The position numbers were made by a program, and so were the translations under genes. This document shows, in pieces, positions 49,301-57,809 of a DNA stretch of 64,000 nt. The stretch lies in contig JADJKL010000002.1 of NCBI GenBank assembly GCA_016706055.1, positions 372,001-436,000 on the forward strand, written 5' to 3'. Position 1 is the first letter of the stretch. Each line of letters begins with the position of its first letter. A model generated the notes under the pieces. The model was not told the origin of the DNA. It saw only the letters and a program-made list of their open reading frames with translations, and searched no databases. This stretch comes from Chitinophagaceae bacterium. GTDB taxonomy: Bacteria; Bacteroidota; Bacteroidia; Chitinophagales; Chitinophagaceae.

Positions 49301-49493
49301 ACTGTAACCCCCTTACAGAAACACTAACACCTGATAAAGGTGTTGCCTTTGAATCTGTCACAACACCAGAAACAGTTTTTGACTGAGCTAAAAGAACAGA
49401 GTGAATTAAGAGAAAAACAAAAAGAAGAGAAAATGATCTATACCATTTTCCAGAGCACAATTTTTGGGTAATAGGAATTTTTGAGGATGTCAT
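46368..49493 (-). CDS. SusC/RagA-family TonB-dependent outer-membrane transporter
   Basis: A 1041-residue TonB-dependent receptor importing oligosaccharides across the outer membrane. Domains in order are a signal peptide, a carboxypeptidase-like regulatory domain (VSGVVTDSKATPLSGVSV), the TonB box region, the plug with the SusC signature (LENVVVIGYGTQKKINLSGA, DALVLVDGVEQDMN, SISVLKDASASAIYGARAAGG) and a 22-strand barrel ending in an aromatic (GINVTF). The frame is intact over 3.1 kb, in contrast to most of its locus. It is the first gene of the PUL operon, with the regulator 450 bp upstream on the same strand. Confidence 0.96.
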   Translation of the reverse strand: MTSSKIPITQKLCSGKWYRSFSLLFVFLLIHSVLLAQSKTVSGVVTDSKATPLSGVSVSVRGLQSGIATDERGRYSISVIPGDVLVFSSAGFVSKEETVDSRTTINVSLELNPLSLENVVVIGYGTQKKINLSGAVAQISGKEIENRPVANLTGALQGVTPGLTVLRGSGKPGSEGYGIRIRGFTSVNRSDALVLVDGVEQDMNLVDPNDVESISVLKDASASAIYGARAAGGVVLITTKQGRAGKTKVSFSSYYGINITARQPEKLNSWDEQILINEARFNATGANEFNAEQIEWLQNPNFSYRPNPTSDRWEYYGNTNWIKEGMDKVNNQQNHSISISGGEQKLNYLVSGSYYKRDGVLRFGPDDNSRYNLKINLNSEISKYLSAKITASYIGSFTNENSYGTDQIINRLYRSRARQNLYTPSEDVTGQPYNGDLQINPVDIEKNAGIERRNYETFTGKINFQVKNVIKGLTLDVIGWRNQNNYAMDNKSRTLLWYGRSVNTVRFSINQPNSYTQTKNRAFQNNLQGFLTYNLKVGQHDFKILQGGSSEEYRREQFSASAQNMITNDFFSFDFAAPLTKTSNNDIDTWALQSAFGRLNYSFKDRYLFEASYRYDGSSRLVPNDRWRFFPSFSAAWKINEESFMTNINFINTLKLRASWGKLGNLSSIGLYDYIPLLSSGNSLTFNGVRSTYFFQGQLASPDLTWETVQQSNIGLDIGLFKNKLSVTLEYYEKRNKDMLAVPDVPNIIGVPVGQFNIGELKSWGTELDIKWRDKIGKVDYNFGFNISDNQNKVVRYDGANSIGTGGVVSVMEGFPLNTVWGYKTAGYFQTQQEALDYKAQVNYPFFANISAGDIKYLDLDKNGVINGGNGTPDSPGDLVYLGTTNARYTYGFDMGAAWKGFDFSVFFQGVFKRSFLINEGTLSPLLGTADQPWTIHMDRWTPDNPNAFFPRMYQTSAHNFRPSDKWVQNGSYLRLKNVQLGYTVPVNKKYVQSIKIYVSGQDLWESTKVLKVFDPEVGNNVSATAYPFYRTVAFGINVTF

Positions 49494-49939
49494 AAAGCAA
49501 TCATTTTTGCAGTTAAAGATTATTTACTTTGATATCAGAAGCCTGAAATAGGTATTATGGAAACCACGGAAAGGGAGTAGAATAAAAGAAGTTTACTAAA
49601 GGGATTTGTTTTGTAAATAGCATTGCAGATTTGCAAATCGTTTTCTTAATCATAGTAGCAGCTTTTTTCGTTACAACAAATTTGCTCTATTTTACAGCCT
49701 ATTTCCAAATAAACCACTACGTCAAAACCTCTACACTAAAAAATAAAAATATTGTAAATCAATTAGTTACAGATAAGTCGACTTACGTCATATATATAAA
49801 TCGCCTTTTTTGATTTTTTTTCAGCTGCTTATTACTTGTTGCAGAATAGCAATCTTAATAGAATTTGTGCTTCTTATTTATTTTCTTAGAATGAAAAAAG
49901 AAAGTATCAATGGCAGATATAAATACAGACTAAAATATG
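49494..49939. other. Upstream region of the SusC operon
   Basis: About 450 bp without a convincing gene. It should hold the PUL promoter and regulator binding site. A perfect 12-base palindrome GATTTGCAAATC lies at 49628-49639, about 135 bp upstream of the susC start. No exact -7 box was found. A 60-codon plus-strand open frame here is hydrophobic and AT-rich and probably random. Confidence 0.45.
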
Positions 49940-52832
49940 TTAGCTGGTGACTTTTATAAGATAATCAAACAGATTTGTTTCATTATCTATTCCAAGTTTT
50001 TTTCGAAGCCTGTATCGGCTGGTTTCTACGCCCCGGATTGAAATATTCATTAATTGAGCAATCTCTTTGCTGGAAAGATTTAATCGTAAGTAAGCAGCAA
50101 GTTTTAGATCTGATACTGTAAGTCCGGTAAAAGTTTCCTTTAATTTTTTCAGATAATTTGTATGTACACTATCAAAATGTACGGCAAATTGTTCCCATTC
50201 TTCATTGAGGTCTAGTTCTTTATCAATTACCCGAATGATCTTTTGAAATTCCTTTGCACTTTTATCAGCTTCAGGTGTCCCTTTATAAAGTACAAGATCC
50301 TCCTTTAGTTTTGACAATATTTCTTTCTTTCGAACCAAGTTCATAGCAGAGGAGGCTAGTTCAGAATTTTTATGTTCCACTTCAGATTGAAGTTTTTCAT
50401 TTCTTAACTGGATTATCTGCTTTTCACTCTCCTGTATCTCCAACTGATGCTGCAACTGCAGTTGTTTTTGTTCTTCCCTATACTTCCGTTGTTGCTCTTC
50501 TAACTTTAATTGCTGCAAACGTTTATACTTCTTTGATTGTTTTTTATAGAAAAAATACAGTATTCCAAAAAAGATGATAATATATAATGTATAAGCCCAC
50601 CAGGTCTGGTACCACGGAGGAAGTATTCTGAAAGAGAATTCGGCAACCAGCGATTCGCTGTCAATATTATTGCGGCATTTTACTTTGAAAATATAGTTGC
50701 CTGGCGGCAAATTGGTGTAATCCTTTTCTCTTTTTTTAGACCATCCAGACCAGTCTTTATCAAAACCAGTGAGATAATAACTATAATCTGTGTTTTGTTC
50801 CTGTCCATATAATGTGGAGGAGCATTCAAAATGCAAGGCATTTTGTTTATAACTAATAGAAGGAGATTTTTCCAGTTTTCCATGTCCGCCAAAAATCAAG
50901 GCATAGTTACCAAGCGTAGATTGTACCTTTCTCACCAATACCTGCAATGGCAGTTTATTCTTTTTATATAATGCATAGTTAATATGAAAAAAACCTTTCT
51001 CCGCAGCTATCAATACATTATTGCTGTCAATTATATTAATGTTTTCAAAACCATTAGAGATCATACGGTTATCAATTTCCGGTATAAATATAATTTTTGC
51101 ATCTTTTGCTGGCCGTTCAATTACTCCCACTCTTCGTCCACTGCAAAACCAGATGTTTCCCTGCTGATCCTCTTTTATATAACTAACCGGTAAATGTCCC
51201 ACCAATTTTTCGAACCAGCCAGCCCGGATAAAATCTTTTTGTTTTTCATCGTATTCAAAAACACCATTGTCGGTTATAAGAATAATTTTTTCTCCTATTT
51301 TAAAAACTTTGTTGTAATTAGTTGATAGAATCCCTTTCGTGTCTTTATAATTTGTTTCTACCGGTAAGTTATTTTTATCAAACACAATACTATAAATCCC
51401 TTTATAAGGATGTGCTGCCCAAATAATATTTTTTCCTATAGCAATAAACCGGGCTGACTCAAATTGTGCAGTACCTGCATTGGAAATACTGCTATTGGTT
51501 TTATTATTATAAAAATTAATTCTCTGTAAGTTCCGGCCAGCATCTGCGGTAATGTTTGGGATTCGGGCAAAGGATAAAACCCCCAAAAACCAGTTTTTAC
51601 GTCAATAGGAATTGCATTATCATTTTCAATTAAATAACCACCCTTGTTATGACCTAACAATAATTTTCCGTTTACTTCAGTCAGGCTCCACACCTGCCCT
51701 TCAGAGTTTTTTACCTTGTGGAATGAACCATTTATATAGCTGAGATCAGTATTATTATCAAGATTAATTTTATAAACACCCGTAGATACACCGAGATATA
51801 ACTGTTTATCATAAATAACAGAAGCGTAACCAGTATTTCTGTCTTCCTTATCAGGAAAAATATTTTTGATTGCATTGCTGTATGTAATCAGGTCAATACC
51901 ATTATCCAAACCAACCCATAAGTTTTTATCCTTATCCAGGAAACCGGTTCGGGCATTATTATTCTGAATACCTTCTTGCCTGGTAAAATGCTGTATAAAT
52001 TTTCCTTCTTTATTGATGATGATACAACCCGCAAGATTAGTAAACAGGGCAATTCTGTCAGGAGAAAGCAAGCAGGCTGCTGAAATATTTTGCTGCGAGA
52101 TATTTTTTAAATCCGGCGTAGTAAAAGTAGAAAGGGTGTCATTATGCAAGACGAACAAACCGTGCACTAATGACACAAGCAGTATGCTATCCTTACCAAA
52201 CGGAAGTCCTGTCCTGAGATATAAATTATCTGTCGGCAGACTGCCTTTTTTTATGCGGGGTAACCACTGTTCATTTCTAAAACTTACCAGCCCTTTATCA
52301 ATTTCATAAGCTAACAATTCTCCGGAAACGCTGCTTAAAAACCCCCAATTAGAACTATTATAAACAACGATCTTATTGTTATGATAGTTGAATATTTTTT
52401 ATTGGATCGAAAAAAAACATGACCATCGAAAAAACAAATATTCCATACATCAGCAAAATCATTGTCATTTTTATTCAACAATTTGTTCAAAGAAGTATAA
52501 ACGATATCTCCATTCGCACCTGAAGAAAAATAACCTATTTCCTTTTGTCCTCCCACATAAATTTTATTATCATCGCCTATAGCTACAGAACGCACAATAG
52601 TTTTATTGGGCAATGGATATGTTCTCCAGTATGTACCATCAAAACTCAGCAGACCTTCATTATTGGCAAAATACATGATCCCTTTCTTGTCCTGAACAAT
52701 GTTCCAGTTTTGACTACCGGCTTGGTAAGCCATCTTTGAATAATTAACAATATTGGGAATACCAATGGTGTTTTGGCTAAAAGCCATTACCCATATCAAT
52801 AAAACGGAAAACAAAAGAAAGAATTTCCTCAT
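49940..52832 (-). CDS. Triple-Y beta-propeller sensor with LuxR-type HTH, two frameshifts
   Basis: Probable membrane-spanning one-component regulator of the adjacent PUL. A signal sequence (MRKFFLLFSVLLIWVMAFS) is followed by a periplasmic propeller with repeats such as GLLSFDGTYWRTYPLP, NLWVGLDNGIDLI and IWFCSGRRVGVIE. Then come a Y_Y_Y domain (YYLTGFDKDWSGWSKKREKD), one transmembrane helix (WAYTLYIIIFFGILYFFY), a Gln/Lys-rich coiled coil and a C-terminal LuxR-like HTH (LNLSSKEIAQLMNISIRGVE). There is no histidine kinase core. The frame breaks at the T6 run 52395-52400 and the A5 run 51511-51515, each one base short; restored joins are KKIFNYHNNKIVVYNSSNWG and ELIFYNNKTNSS. Corrected length is about 964 aa. 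Confidence 0.88.
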
Positions 52833-52950
52833 TTAGCCTCTACTATTTTCACTAAAATAAACACTTCGCTTATAGTAAAAAAATCACACTAAAACTACGG
52901 CACCTAATAGCCCAATTCTGCTTGCATTTGCAGACATCAGAAAAAATAAA

Positions 52951-52977
52951 AACCTGCTAATCATTTGTTAGCAGGTT
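52951..52977 (-). terminator. Terminator after tRNA-Cys
   Basis: AACCTGCTAA pairs with TTAGCAGGTT around TCATTTG. On the minus strand it is followed by a T-rich tract (TTTTTATTTTTT) about 28 bases after the tRNA 3' end. T-runs on both sides make it potentially bidirectional. Confidence 0.85.
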
Positions 52978-53004
52978 TTTGCATCGATGTGCATCGATCT
53001 TCAG

Positions 53005-53075
53005 AGGTCCCGAGCGGATTCGAACCGCTGTAGAAGCTTTTGCAGAGCTTTGCCTAGCCACTCGGCCACAGGACC
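53005..53075 (-). tRNA. tRNA-Cys (anticodon GCA)
   Basis: Minus-strand 71-nt cloverleaf. Acceptor GGTCCTG/CGGGACC, D-arm GGCCGAGTGGCTAGGC, anticodon stem AAGCT/AGCTT with loop CTGCAAA (anticodon GCA) and T-arm GCGGTTCGAATCCGC. The discriminator base is U, as expected for tRNA-Cys, and CCA is not encoded. Confidence 0.95.
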
Positions 53076-53129
53076 ATTCTTATTTCTTATTTCAGATTGT
53101 AAATTTTAGATTTGAACCTGAAAGGGAGC

Positions 53130-53137
53130 AAATATAC
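53130..53137 (-). promoter_or_regulatory. Candidate -7 box for tRNA-Cys
   Basis: On the minus strand TATATTTG matches TAnnTTTG and lies about 55 bp upstream of the tRNA 5' end. No clear -33 motif. Confidence 0.4.
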
Positions 53138-53175
53138 ATTTTTTACATCATTTCATTTTACTTAAACTATAAAAA

Positions 53176-54054
53176 ATGAGCCGTATTGCAGAATCTGAAT
53201 TAATTATTAATGACCGTGGAGCTATTTACCATCTTGACCTTCGTCCTGAGGAAATTGCTGATACGGTAATTACCGTTGGCGACCCTGACAGAGTACAGGA
53301 AGTAAGTAAACATTTTGATTCCATAGAGGTAAAAAGACAGCATAGGGAATTTATTTCTCATACAGGAAGGATTGGAAACAAAAGACTGACGGTTCTTTCT
53401 TCTGGAATTGGACCAGACAATATTGATATTGTAATTAACGAACTGGATGCCTTGGTAAATATTGATTTTGAAACAAGAGAAATAAAAAAAGAATTAAAAT
53501 CAATTAATATTATCCGCATTGGCACTTCAGGATCATTACAGGCTGATATTCCTGTTGACCATTTTGTTGCATCAACACATGGATTGGGTGTTGACAATCT
53601 TTTAAATTTTTACAGACTAGAACAAAATGATGAGGAGCAGCAATTGATTCACTCATTTATTACTCATACACAGGTACATGGACAAATTGGTAATCCATAT
53701 ATAAGTAGTGGTGCCGCTTCCTTGATTAAACATTTTGTAAAAGATTTTCATCAGGGAATTACTGTTACTTGTCCCGGTTTTTATGGCCCTCAAGGTAGAA
53801 TATTAAGACTAGGGATTAAAAATCCAAACTTCGTTAATCGATTAACAGATTTTCGTTTTGGCCAGCATCGTATCACCAACTTCGAAATGGAAACTTCAGC
53901 TATTTATGGGTTGGGAAGATTGCTAGGTCATAATTGCCTTGCGATAAATGCAATTGTTGCCAACAGAGTTGCAAAAGAATTTTCCAAAGATGGGAAAGCC
54001 ACAGTAGAGAAACTGATTCAAAAATTTATTCAAATATTTTCAGAAAACATATAA
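53176..54054 (+). CDS. Nucleoside phosphorylase (uridine phosphorylase-like)
   Basis: A 292-residue phosphorylase of the NP-I family acting on purine or pyrimidine nucleosides. It has TVGDPDRVQEVSKHFD (phosphate-binding), SSGIGPDNIDIVINEL, RIGTSGSLQADIPV and TNFEMETSAIYGLGRLLGH (the conserved E-x-E ribose-binding strand). The similarity is closest to uridine phosphorylase-type enzymes, but nucleobase preference is uncertain. Its stop overlaps the dapF start (TAATG), so the two are probably cotranscribed. Confidence 0.9.
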   Translation: MSRIAESELIINDRGAIYHLDLRPEEIADTVITVGDPDRVQEVSKHFDSIEVKRQHREFISHTGRIGNKRLTVLSSGIGPDNIDIVINELDALVNIDFETREIKKELKSINIIRIGTSGSLQADIPVDHFVASTHGLGVDNLLNFYRLEQNDEEQQLIHSFITHTQVHGQIGNPYISSGAASLIKHFVKDFHQGITVTCPGFYGPQGRILRLGIKNPNFVNRLTDFRFGQHRITNFEMETSAIYGLGRLLGHNCLAINAIVANRVAKEFSKDGKATVEKLIQKFIQIFSENI

Positions 54055-54842
54055 TGGAATTGCACTTTTATAAATATCAGGGAACTGGCAATGATTTTAT
54101 TCTTGCCGATAATAGAAAAAAAGAATACGCTGCTTTAACTACCGATCAGATACATAAACTTTGTGATCGTCGTTTTGGCATTGGTGCAGATGGATTAATG
54201 TTGTTAAATGAAAAAGAGGGATTCGATTTTGAAATGAAATACTATAATGCTGATGGGAACGAAGGTAGTATGTGTGGCAATGGTGGCCGTTGTATAACAA
54301 AATTTGCCTATCATCTCGGTATTCATAAAGAAATGTACCGTTTCCTTGCTTCGGATGGAGCACACGAAGCGGGAATTGACACCAATGGAATTGTATCACT
54401 AAAAATGAAGGATGTAAAAAACATTAAAAAATTTAATAACGATTTTATATTGGATACTGGATCGCCTCATTACATTAAACTTTCCTCCAACGTAATGGAA
54501 ATGGATGTGTTTAAAAAAGGGTATGAAATCCGACATAGCAAGGAGTTTGAAGAAGAAGGTATTAATGTAAATTTTGTAGAGCAATTAGAAGAGGTAGACA
54601 AAATTATTGTCCGCACTTTTGAAAGAGGTGTAGAAGATGAAACTTATTCATGCGGCACTGGTGTAACGGCGGCTGCATTAGTTTGTTATCACAATGAGAA
54701 TGGATTTAATGATGTTGAAGTAAAAACCTTAGGCGGAAAACTATCAGTGGAGTTTGATAGACTCGATGATAGTAGATACGAAAACATCTGGCTTTGCGGC
54801 CCTGCCGAAAAAGTGTATGAAGGAAATGTTCAAGTAAAATAG
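54054..54842 (+). CDS. dapF: Diaminopimelate epimerase
   Basis: Converts LL- to meso-diaminopimelate for lysine and peptidoglycan synthesis. The two catalytic cysteines are in MCGNGGRC (C74) and YSCGTGVTAAA, and the start MELHFYKYQGTGNDFILAD is standard. The frame is open upstream to 53934, but that extension lies in the previous gene and lacks family similarity; ATG at 54054 is chosen. Length 262 aa is normal. It precedes the DinB-like gene by only a few bases. Confidence 0.96.
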   Translation: MELHFYKYQGTGNDFILADNRKKEYAALTTDQIHKLCDRRFGIGADGLMLLNEKEGFDFEMKYYNADGNEGSMCGNGGRCITKFAYHLGIHKEMYRFLASDGAHEAGIDTNGIVSLKMKDVKNIKKFNNDFILDTGSPHYIKLSSNVMEMDVFKKGYEIRHSKEFEEEGINVNFVEQLEEVDKIIVRTFERGVEDETYSCGTGVTAAALVCYHNENGFNDVEVKTLGGKLSVEFDRLDDSRYENIWLCGPAEKVYEGNVQVK

Positions 54843-54845
54843 ATT

Positions 54846-55388
54846 ATGCCAACTATTCAAACCAAAAAAGAAATACTTGAGCAACTTGAAAAAGCCAGGA
54901 AAGATTTTTCTGATTTTTGCACAACAATACCCTCTGCTATCTTTTTCAGGCAGCCTGTAGAAAAATGGTCTGTTGCGCAAAATGTTACACATCTTATTAC
55001 TTCGGCCAACATGAGAAGAGTGGCGTATCGTCTTCCAAAATTCATGGTTAGAACGTATACTGGCAAACCCAACCGGCCTTCCCGTAGTTACGAGGAACTG
55101 GTAGCGAAGTATAAATTGAAGCTTCAACAAGGTGGGAAAGCTAGTGGAAGATTTGTTGCAAAGCCAATAGATGACAGTGCTGGTAAAGAAAAAATATTAG
55201 ACTCTTTTAATAAGTCAATGGAAATACTGATCAGTACTATTAATAACAAATGGAAAGATACCCAGCTTGATCAATACCTGGCGCCACATCCGCTTTTGGG
55301 AAAATTAACGCTAAGGGAATTATGCTTTTTTACAATATACCATACCGGGCATCATCTTACTATAATTAAAGAAAGATTGAACGACTAA
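54846..55388 (+). CDS. DinB family protein
   Basis: A 180-residue four-helix-bundle protein of the DinB/YfiT-like metal-dependent group. The putative metal-binding histidines are in AQNVTHLITSANMRR and YHTGHHLTIIKERL, the latter being the family's terminal HxxH-like site. Such proteins are often thiol or bacillithiol transferases, or have no known role; this is a general family statement. It follows dapF by three bases and is probably in the same transcript. Confidence 0.85.
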   Translation: MPTIQTKKEILEQLEKARKDFSDFCTTIPSAIFFRQPVEKWSVAQNVTHLITSANMRRVAYRLPKFMVRTYTGKPNRPSRSYEELVAKYKLKLQQGGKASGRFVAKPIDDSAGKEKILDSFNKSMEILISTINNKWKDTQLDQYLAPHPLLGKLTLRELCFFTIYHTGHHLTIIKERLND

Positions 55389-55447
55389 ATCTTAAATTGC
55401 TGGCCCGTCTTGTATTACTTATTATTTATTTTATAGCCGGGCAGGCT

Positions 55448-55455
55448 TACCTTTG
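55448..55455 (+). promoter_or_regulatory. Candidate -7 box before corA
   Basis: TACCTTTG matches TAnnTTTG and lies 36 bp upstream of the corA ATG. No matching -33 TTTG was identified. Confidence 0.4.
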
Positions 55456-55491
55456 CATGCCGAAACATAAATAGCAGGCCTTTACAATCTC

Positions 55492-56430
55492 ATGATACAG
55501 TATTTCAAAAATATCAATCAGCAAACAATAGAGATAGACAAACCCGAAAGTGGGATTTGGGTGAATGTTTTGCCACCATTAAAACAGGAAGAATTTACAG
55601 AGCTGTCTAATTCACTGGACATCCCTATTGACTTTCTAACTGACTCATTAGACATAGACGAAAGAAGCCGTTATGAAGAAGATGATAATGTGAAACTTAT
55701 TGTTATTAAAACACCAACAGAGAATAATTCGTTTAATGAAAGCGATGCATATTATATAACCATTCCTATTTGTATCATTCTTACACACAATCAGATTGTA
55801 ACGGTTAATTCTTTCGAGAATTCAGCTATAAAAAAATTCTTAAACACTTTCCAAAACCGCCATCCTGATAAAAGAAATATGATGGTGTTGAAAATATTTG
55901 AAAAGATCGTTCAGAACTTTATGGAGCATCTGAAAGAAATCAATCTTCGCAGAAATACATTTGAACAAAAACTCTATGACAGTAGTAGGAACGAACATTT
56001 GCTGGAATTGATGCGCATACAGAAAAGCCTTGTTTACCTCGTTACAGCTCTTCGCTCCAATGAAATGCTGATGATGAAGCTGGAAAGAACAGGTTTCCTA
56101 AGCCTGAATGAAGATGAAAAAGAAATTTTGAATGACCTGATAGTAGATAATTCGCAGGCCCTTGAGATGGCGAATATTTATACGAACATCCTGAGTAGCA
56201 CTTTGGATGCTTTTGCAAGTATCATTGCGAATAATCAAAACGAGGTTTTAAAAAGATTAGCTGTTATCACTATCGTTCTTACTTTCCCTGTTTTAATCGC
56301 CAGCTTATTTGGCATGAATGTTCCCAGCGGCTTTGAACATTCAAAATATGCTTTTTATATAGTCTCTCTTTTATCATTAGGAATTGCGCTGGTAATCGGC
56401 TGGTATTTCTTCCGTAAAAAAATATTTTAA
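55492..56430 (+). CDS. corA: CorA family divalent-cation transporter
   Basis: A 312-residue inner-membrane Mg2+/Co2+ channel. The long cytoplasmic helical part (KIFEKIVQNFMEHLKEINLR) leads into two C-terminal transmembrane helices with the selectivity motif GMN in LFGMNVPSGFEH. The C-terminus FFRKKIF is typical. It is followed after six bases by the NUDIX gene. Confidence 0.94.
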   Translation: MIQYFKNINQQTIEIDKPESGIWVNVLPPLKQEEFTELSNSLDIPIDFLTDSLDIDERSRYEEDDNVKLIVIKTPTENNSFNESDAYYITIPICIILTHNQIVTVNSFENSAIKKFLNTFQNRHPDKRNMMVLKIFEKIVQNFMEHLKEINLRRNTFEQKLYDSSRNEHLLELMRIQKSLVYLVTALRSNEMLMMKLERTGFLSLNEDEKEILNDLIVDNSQALEMANIYTNILSSTLDAFASIIANNQNEVLKRLAVITIVLTFPVLIASLFGMNVPSGFEHSKYAFYIVSLLSLGIALVIGWYFFRKKIF

Positions 56431-56436
56431 TTAGCC

Positions 56437-56907
56437 ATGTTCAACATAAGAGTTTACGGCATTCTTATCAATGAAAAAAATGAAGTGCTGGTAAGTGATG
56501 AGTTGATCCGTGGAAGTTATATCACCAAATTTCCCGGCGGCGGTTTAGAATTTGGCGAAGGAACAAGAGATTGCCTTCGAAGGGAATTTCTGGAAGAAAT
56601 GAATCTTAGAGTTGAAGTCGGTGAGCATATTTACACAACTGATTTTTATCAACGTTCTGCCTTCAATCCGGAACATCAGATTGTTTCTATTTATTATGCA
56701 GTGAAAGCTTTGGAAAACATACAAGTTCCATTGAGAACCCAGCCATTTGATTTTGATGAGCAGCAATTGAAAGTTTATGAAGAAACGAAAGAGATTGAAA
56801 CGTTTCGATTTATTAGTTGGAATGAATTTTCTTCTGAAGTAGTTACTTTACCAATTGATAAAATTGTTGCAAATTTAGTAAAGGCAAACGAAACTCTGTT
56901 TCGTTAA
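56437..56907 (+). CDS. NUDIX hydrolase
   Basis: A 156-residue NUDIX protein. The box GGGLEFGEGTRDCLRREFLE plus EM follows the GX5EX7REUXEE pattern; the usual last Gly is Asn (EEMNL). Substrate unknown. The last codons (NETLFR and stop) are formed by the first palindrome of the repeat cluster at 56887-57008, so the C-terminus is probably a later addition. Likely cotranscribed with corA. Confidence 0.88.
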   Translation: MFNIRVYGILINEKNEVLVSDELIRGSYITKFPGGGLEFGEGTRDCLRREFLEEMNLRVEVGEHIYTTDFYQRSAFNPEHQIVSIYYAVKALENIQVPLRTQPFDFDEQQLKVYEETKEIETFRFISWNEFSSEVVTLPIDKIVANLVKANETLFR

Positions 56908-57008
56908 ACGGTGAATGGAACTCTGTTCCGTTATTGGAGAAATGGAACTCGGTTCCTATTTATTGAACGAAACAGAGTTTCGTTTTACCGGACGGAACAG
57001 AGTTCCGT
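56887..57008. repeat. Cluster of five short palindromes between convergent genes
   Basis: Five related inverted repeats lie in 120 bp. 56887-56905 is AACGAAAC-TCT-GTTTCGTT. 56917-56929 is GGAAC-TCT-GTTCC. 56944-56956 is GGAAC-TCG-GTTCC. 56966-56984 is AACGAAAC-AGA-GTTTCGTT. 56992-57008 is ACGGAAC-AGA-GTTCCGT. The two outer types occur once in each orientation, so the cluster as a whole is an imperfect inverted repeat. It provides the end of the NUDIX frame and lies next to the transporter stop. A mobile palindromic unit or BIME-like terminator is the likely explanation. Confidence 0.75.
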
Positions 57009-57809
57009 TCACCGATCACCCATCGCAGCCTTCTTCATTTCTGCCGCCTGCTCATGCCCAAGATACTTTTCTATAATTCCATGAATAAGATAAATTACGG
57101 GTGTCATCAAAATAGCTACAATAAATTTATAGACATAATTAACAATACCAACAGCTATAAATAACTTAAAAGGCCACACAAAGTCGTTGCCAGATGCATT
57201 TACTCTTGTTCCAATATAAAAAGCAATAAATAATACGACGAAGCTATCAATGAACTGAGAAATTAGTGTCGAACCAGTTGCCCGAAGCCATATTTTTTTT
57301 TCGCCAGTTATTTTTTTTATTTTATGAAATACAAATACATCAATTAACTGACTAAGTATAAAAGCTGTTAAAGAACCAATGATAATAAAGCCGCCTTGCC
57401 CAAGCACACTATTATACGCTTTTGACATGTTAGGAACACCACTACCTTGTTTACTCGTAATAAAAAAATCAGCTGGCACCAAATTTATTGCTCCGATAAA
57501 AATTAGAAATGCAAATGCAATTAAACCAGCAGTAAGCCAGGAAAGGAACTTAACCCCTCTCATTCCATAATATTCATTGATAATATCCGTCATGATGAAA
57601 ACAACCGGCCATAATAGTACACCTGCTGTAAGATTGAATGAAAGATCATTGCCAAGAATATGAATATCTAAAGGTGAAAATCCCAATGTTTTTTCCAGCG
57701 AAAATATTTTTACTCCAATAATTTCTGCAATCAATGCATTGGCAATAAAAAACCCTCCCAGTATCAAGAAAAGTCTTGTTGGCTTGTTTTTAATAATGGC
57801 TTGTATCAT
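57009..57809 (-). CDS. Queuosine precursor transporter-like (YhhQ/DUF165)
   Basis: A 266-residue inner-membrane protein with six to seven helices. Family features are FNLTAGVLLWPVVFIMTDII, NEYYGMRGVKFLSW, the SQLIDVFVFHKIKKITG segment, and RATGSTLISQFIDSFVVLFI (conserved S-x-x-Q-x-x-D). Members import 7-cyano-7-deazaguanine precursors of queuosine. An internal stretch of about 25 residues between the helices (DFFITSKQGSGVPNMSKAYN) is longer than in E. coli YhhQ. Convergent with the NUDIX gene; its start overlaps the next minus-strand gene's stop (ATGA). Confidence 0.88.
   Translation of the reverse strand: MIQAIIKNKPTRLFLILGGFFIANALIAEIIGVKIFSLEKTLGFSPLDIHILGNDLSFNLTAGVLLWPVVFIMTDIINEYYGMRGVKFLSWLTAGLIAFAFLIFIGAINLVPADFFITSKQGSGVPNMSKAYNSVLGQGGFIIIGSLTAFILSQLIDVFVFHKIKKITGEKKIWLRATGSTLISQFIDSFVVLFIAFYIGTRVNASGNDFVWPFKLFIAVGIVNYVYKFIVAILMTPVIYLIHGIIEKYLGHEQAAEMKKAAMGDR

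Noticed and set aside
49631..49813. 60-codon plus-strand ORF upstream of susC
   Set aside because: AT-rich, hydrophobic by composition, no homologue recognised, no ribosome or promoter context; probably random.
53934..54842. Longer dapF from 53934
   Set aside because: The first 40 residues overlap the nucleoside phosphorylase gene and are Cys/Arg-rich without similarity; the TAATG overlap at 54054 is the natural start.
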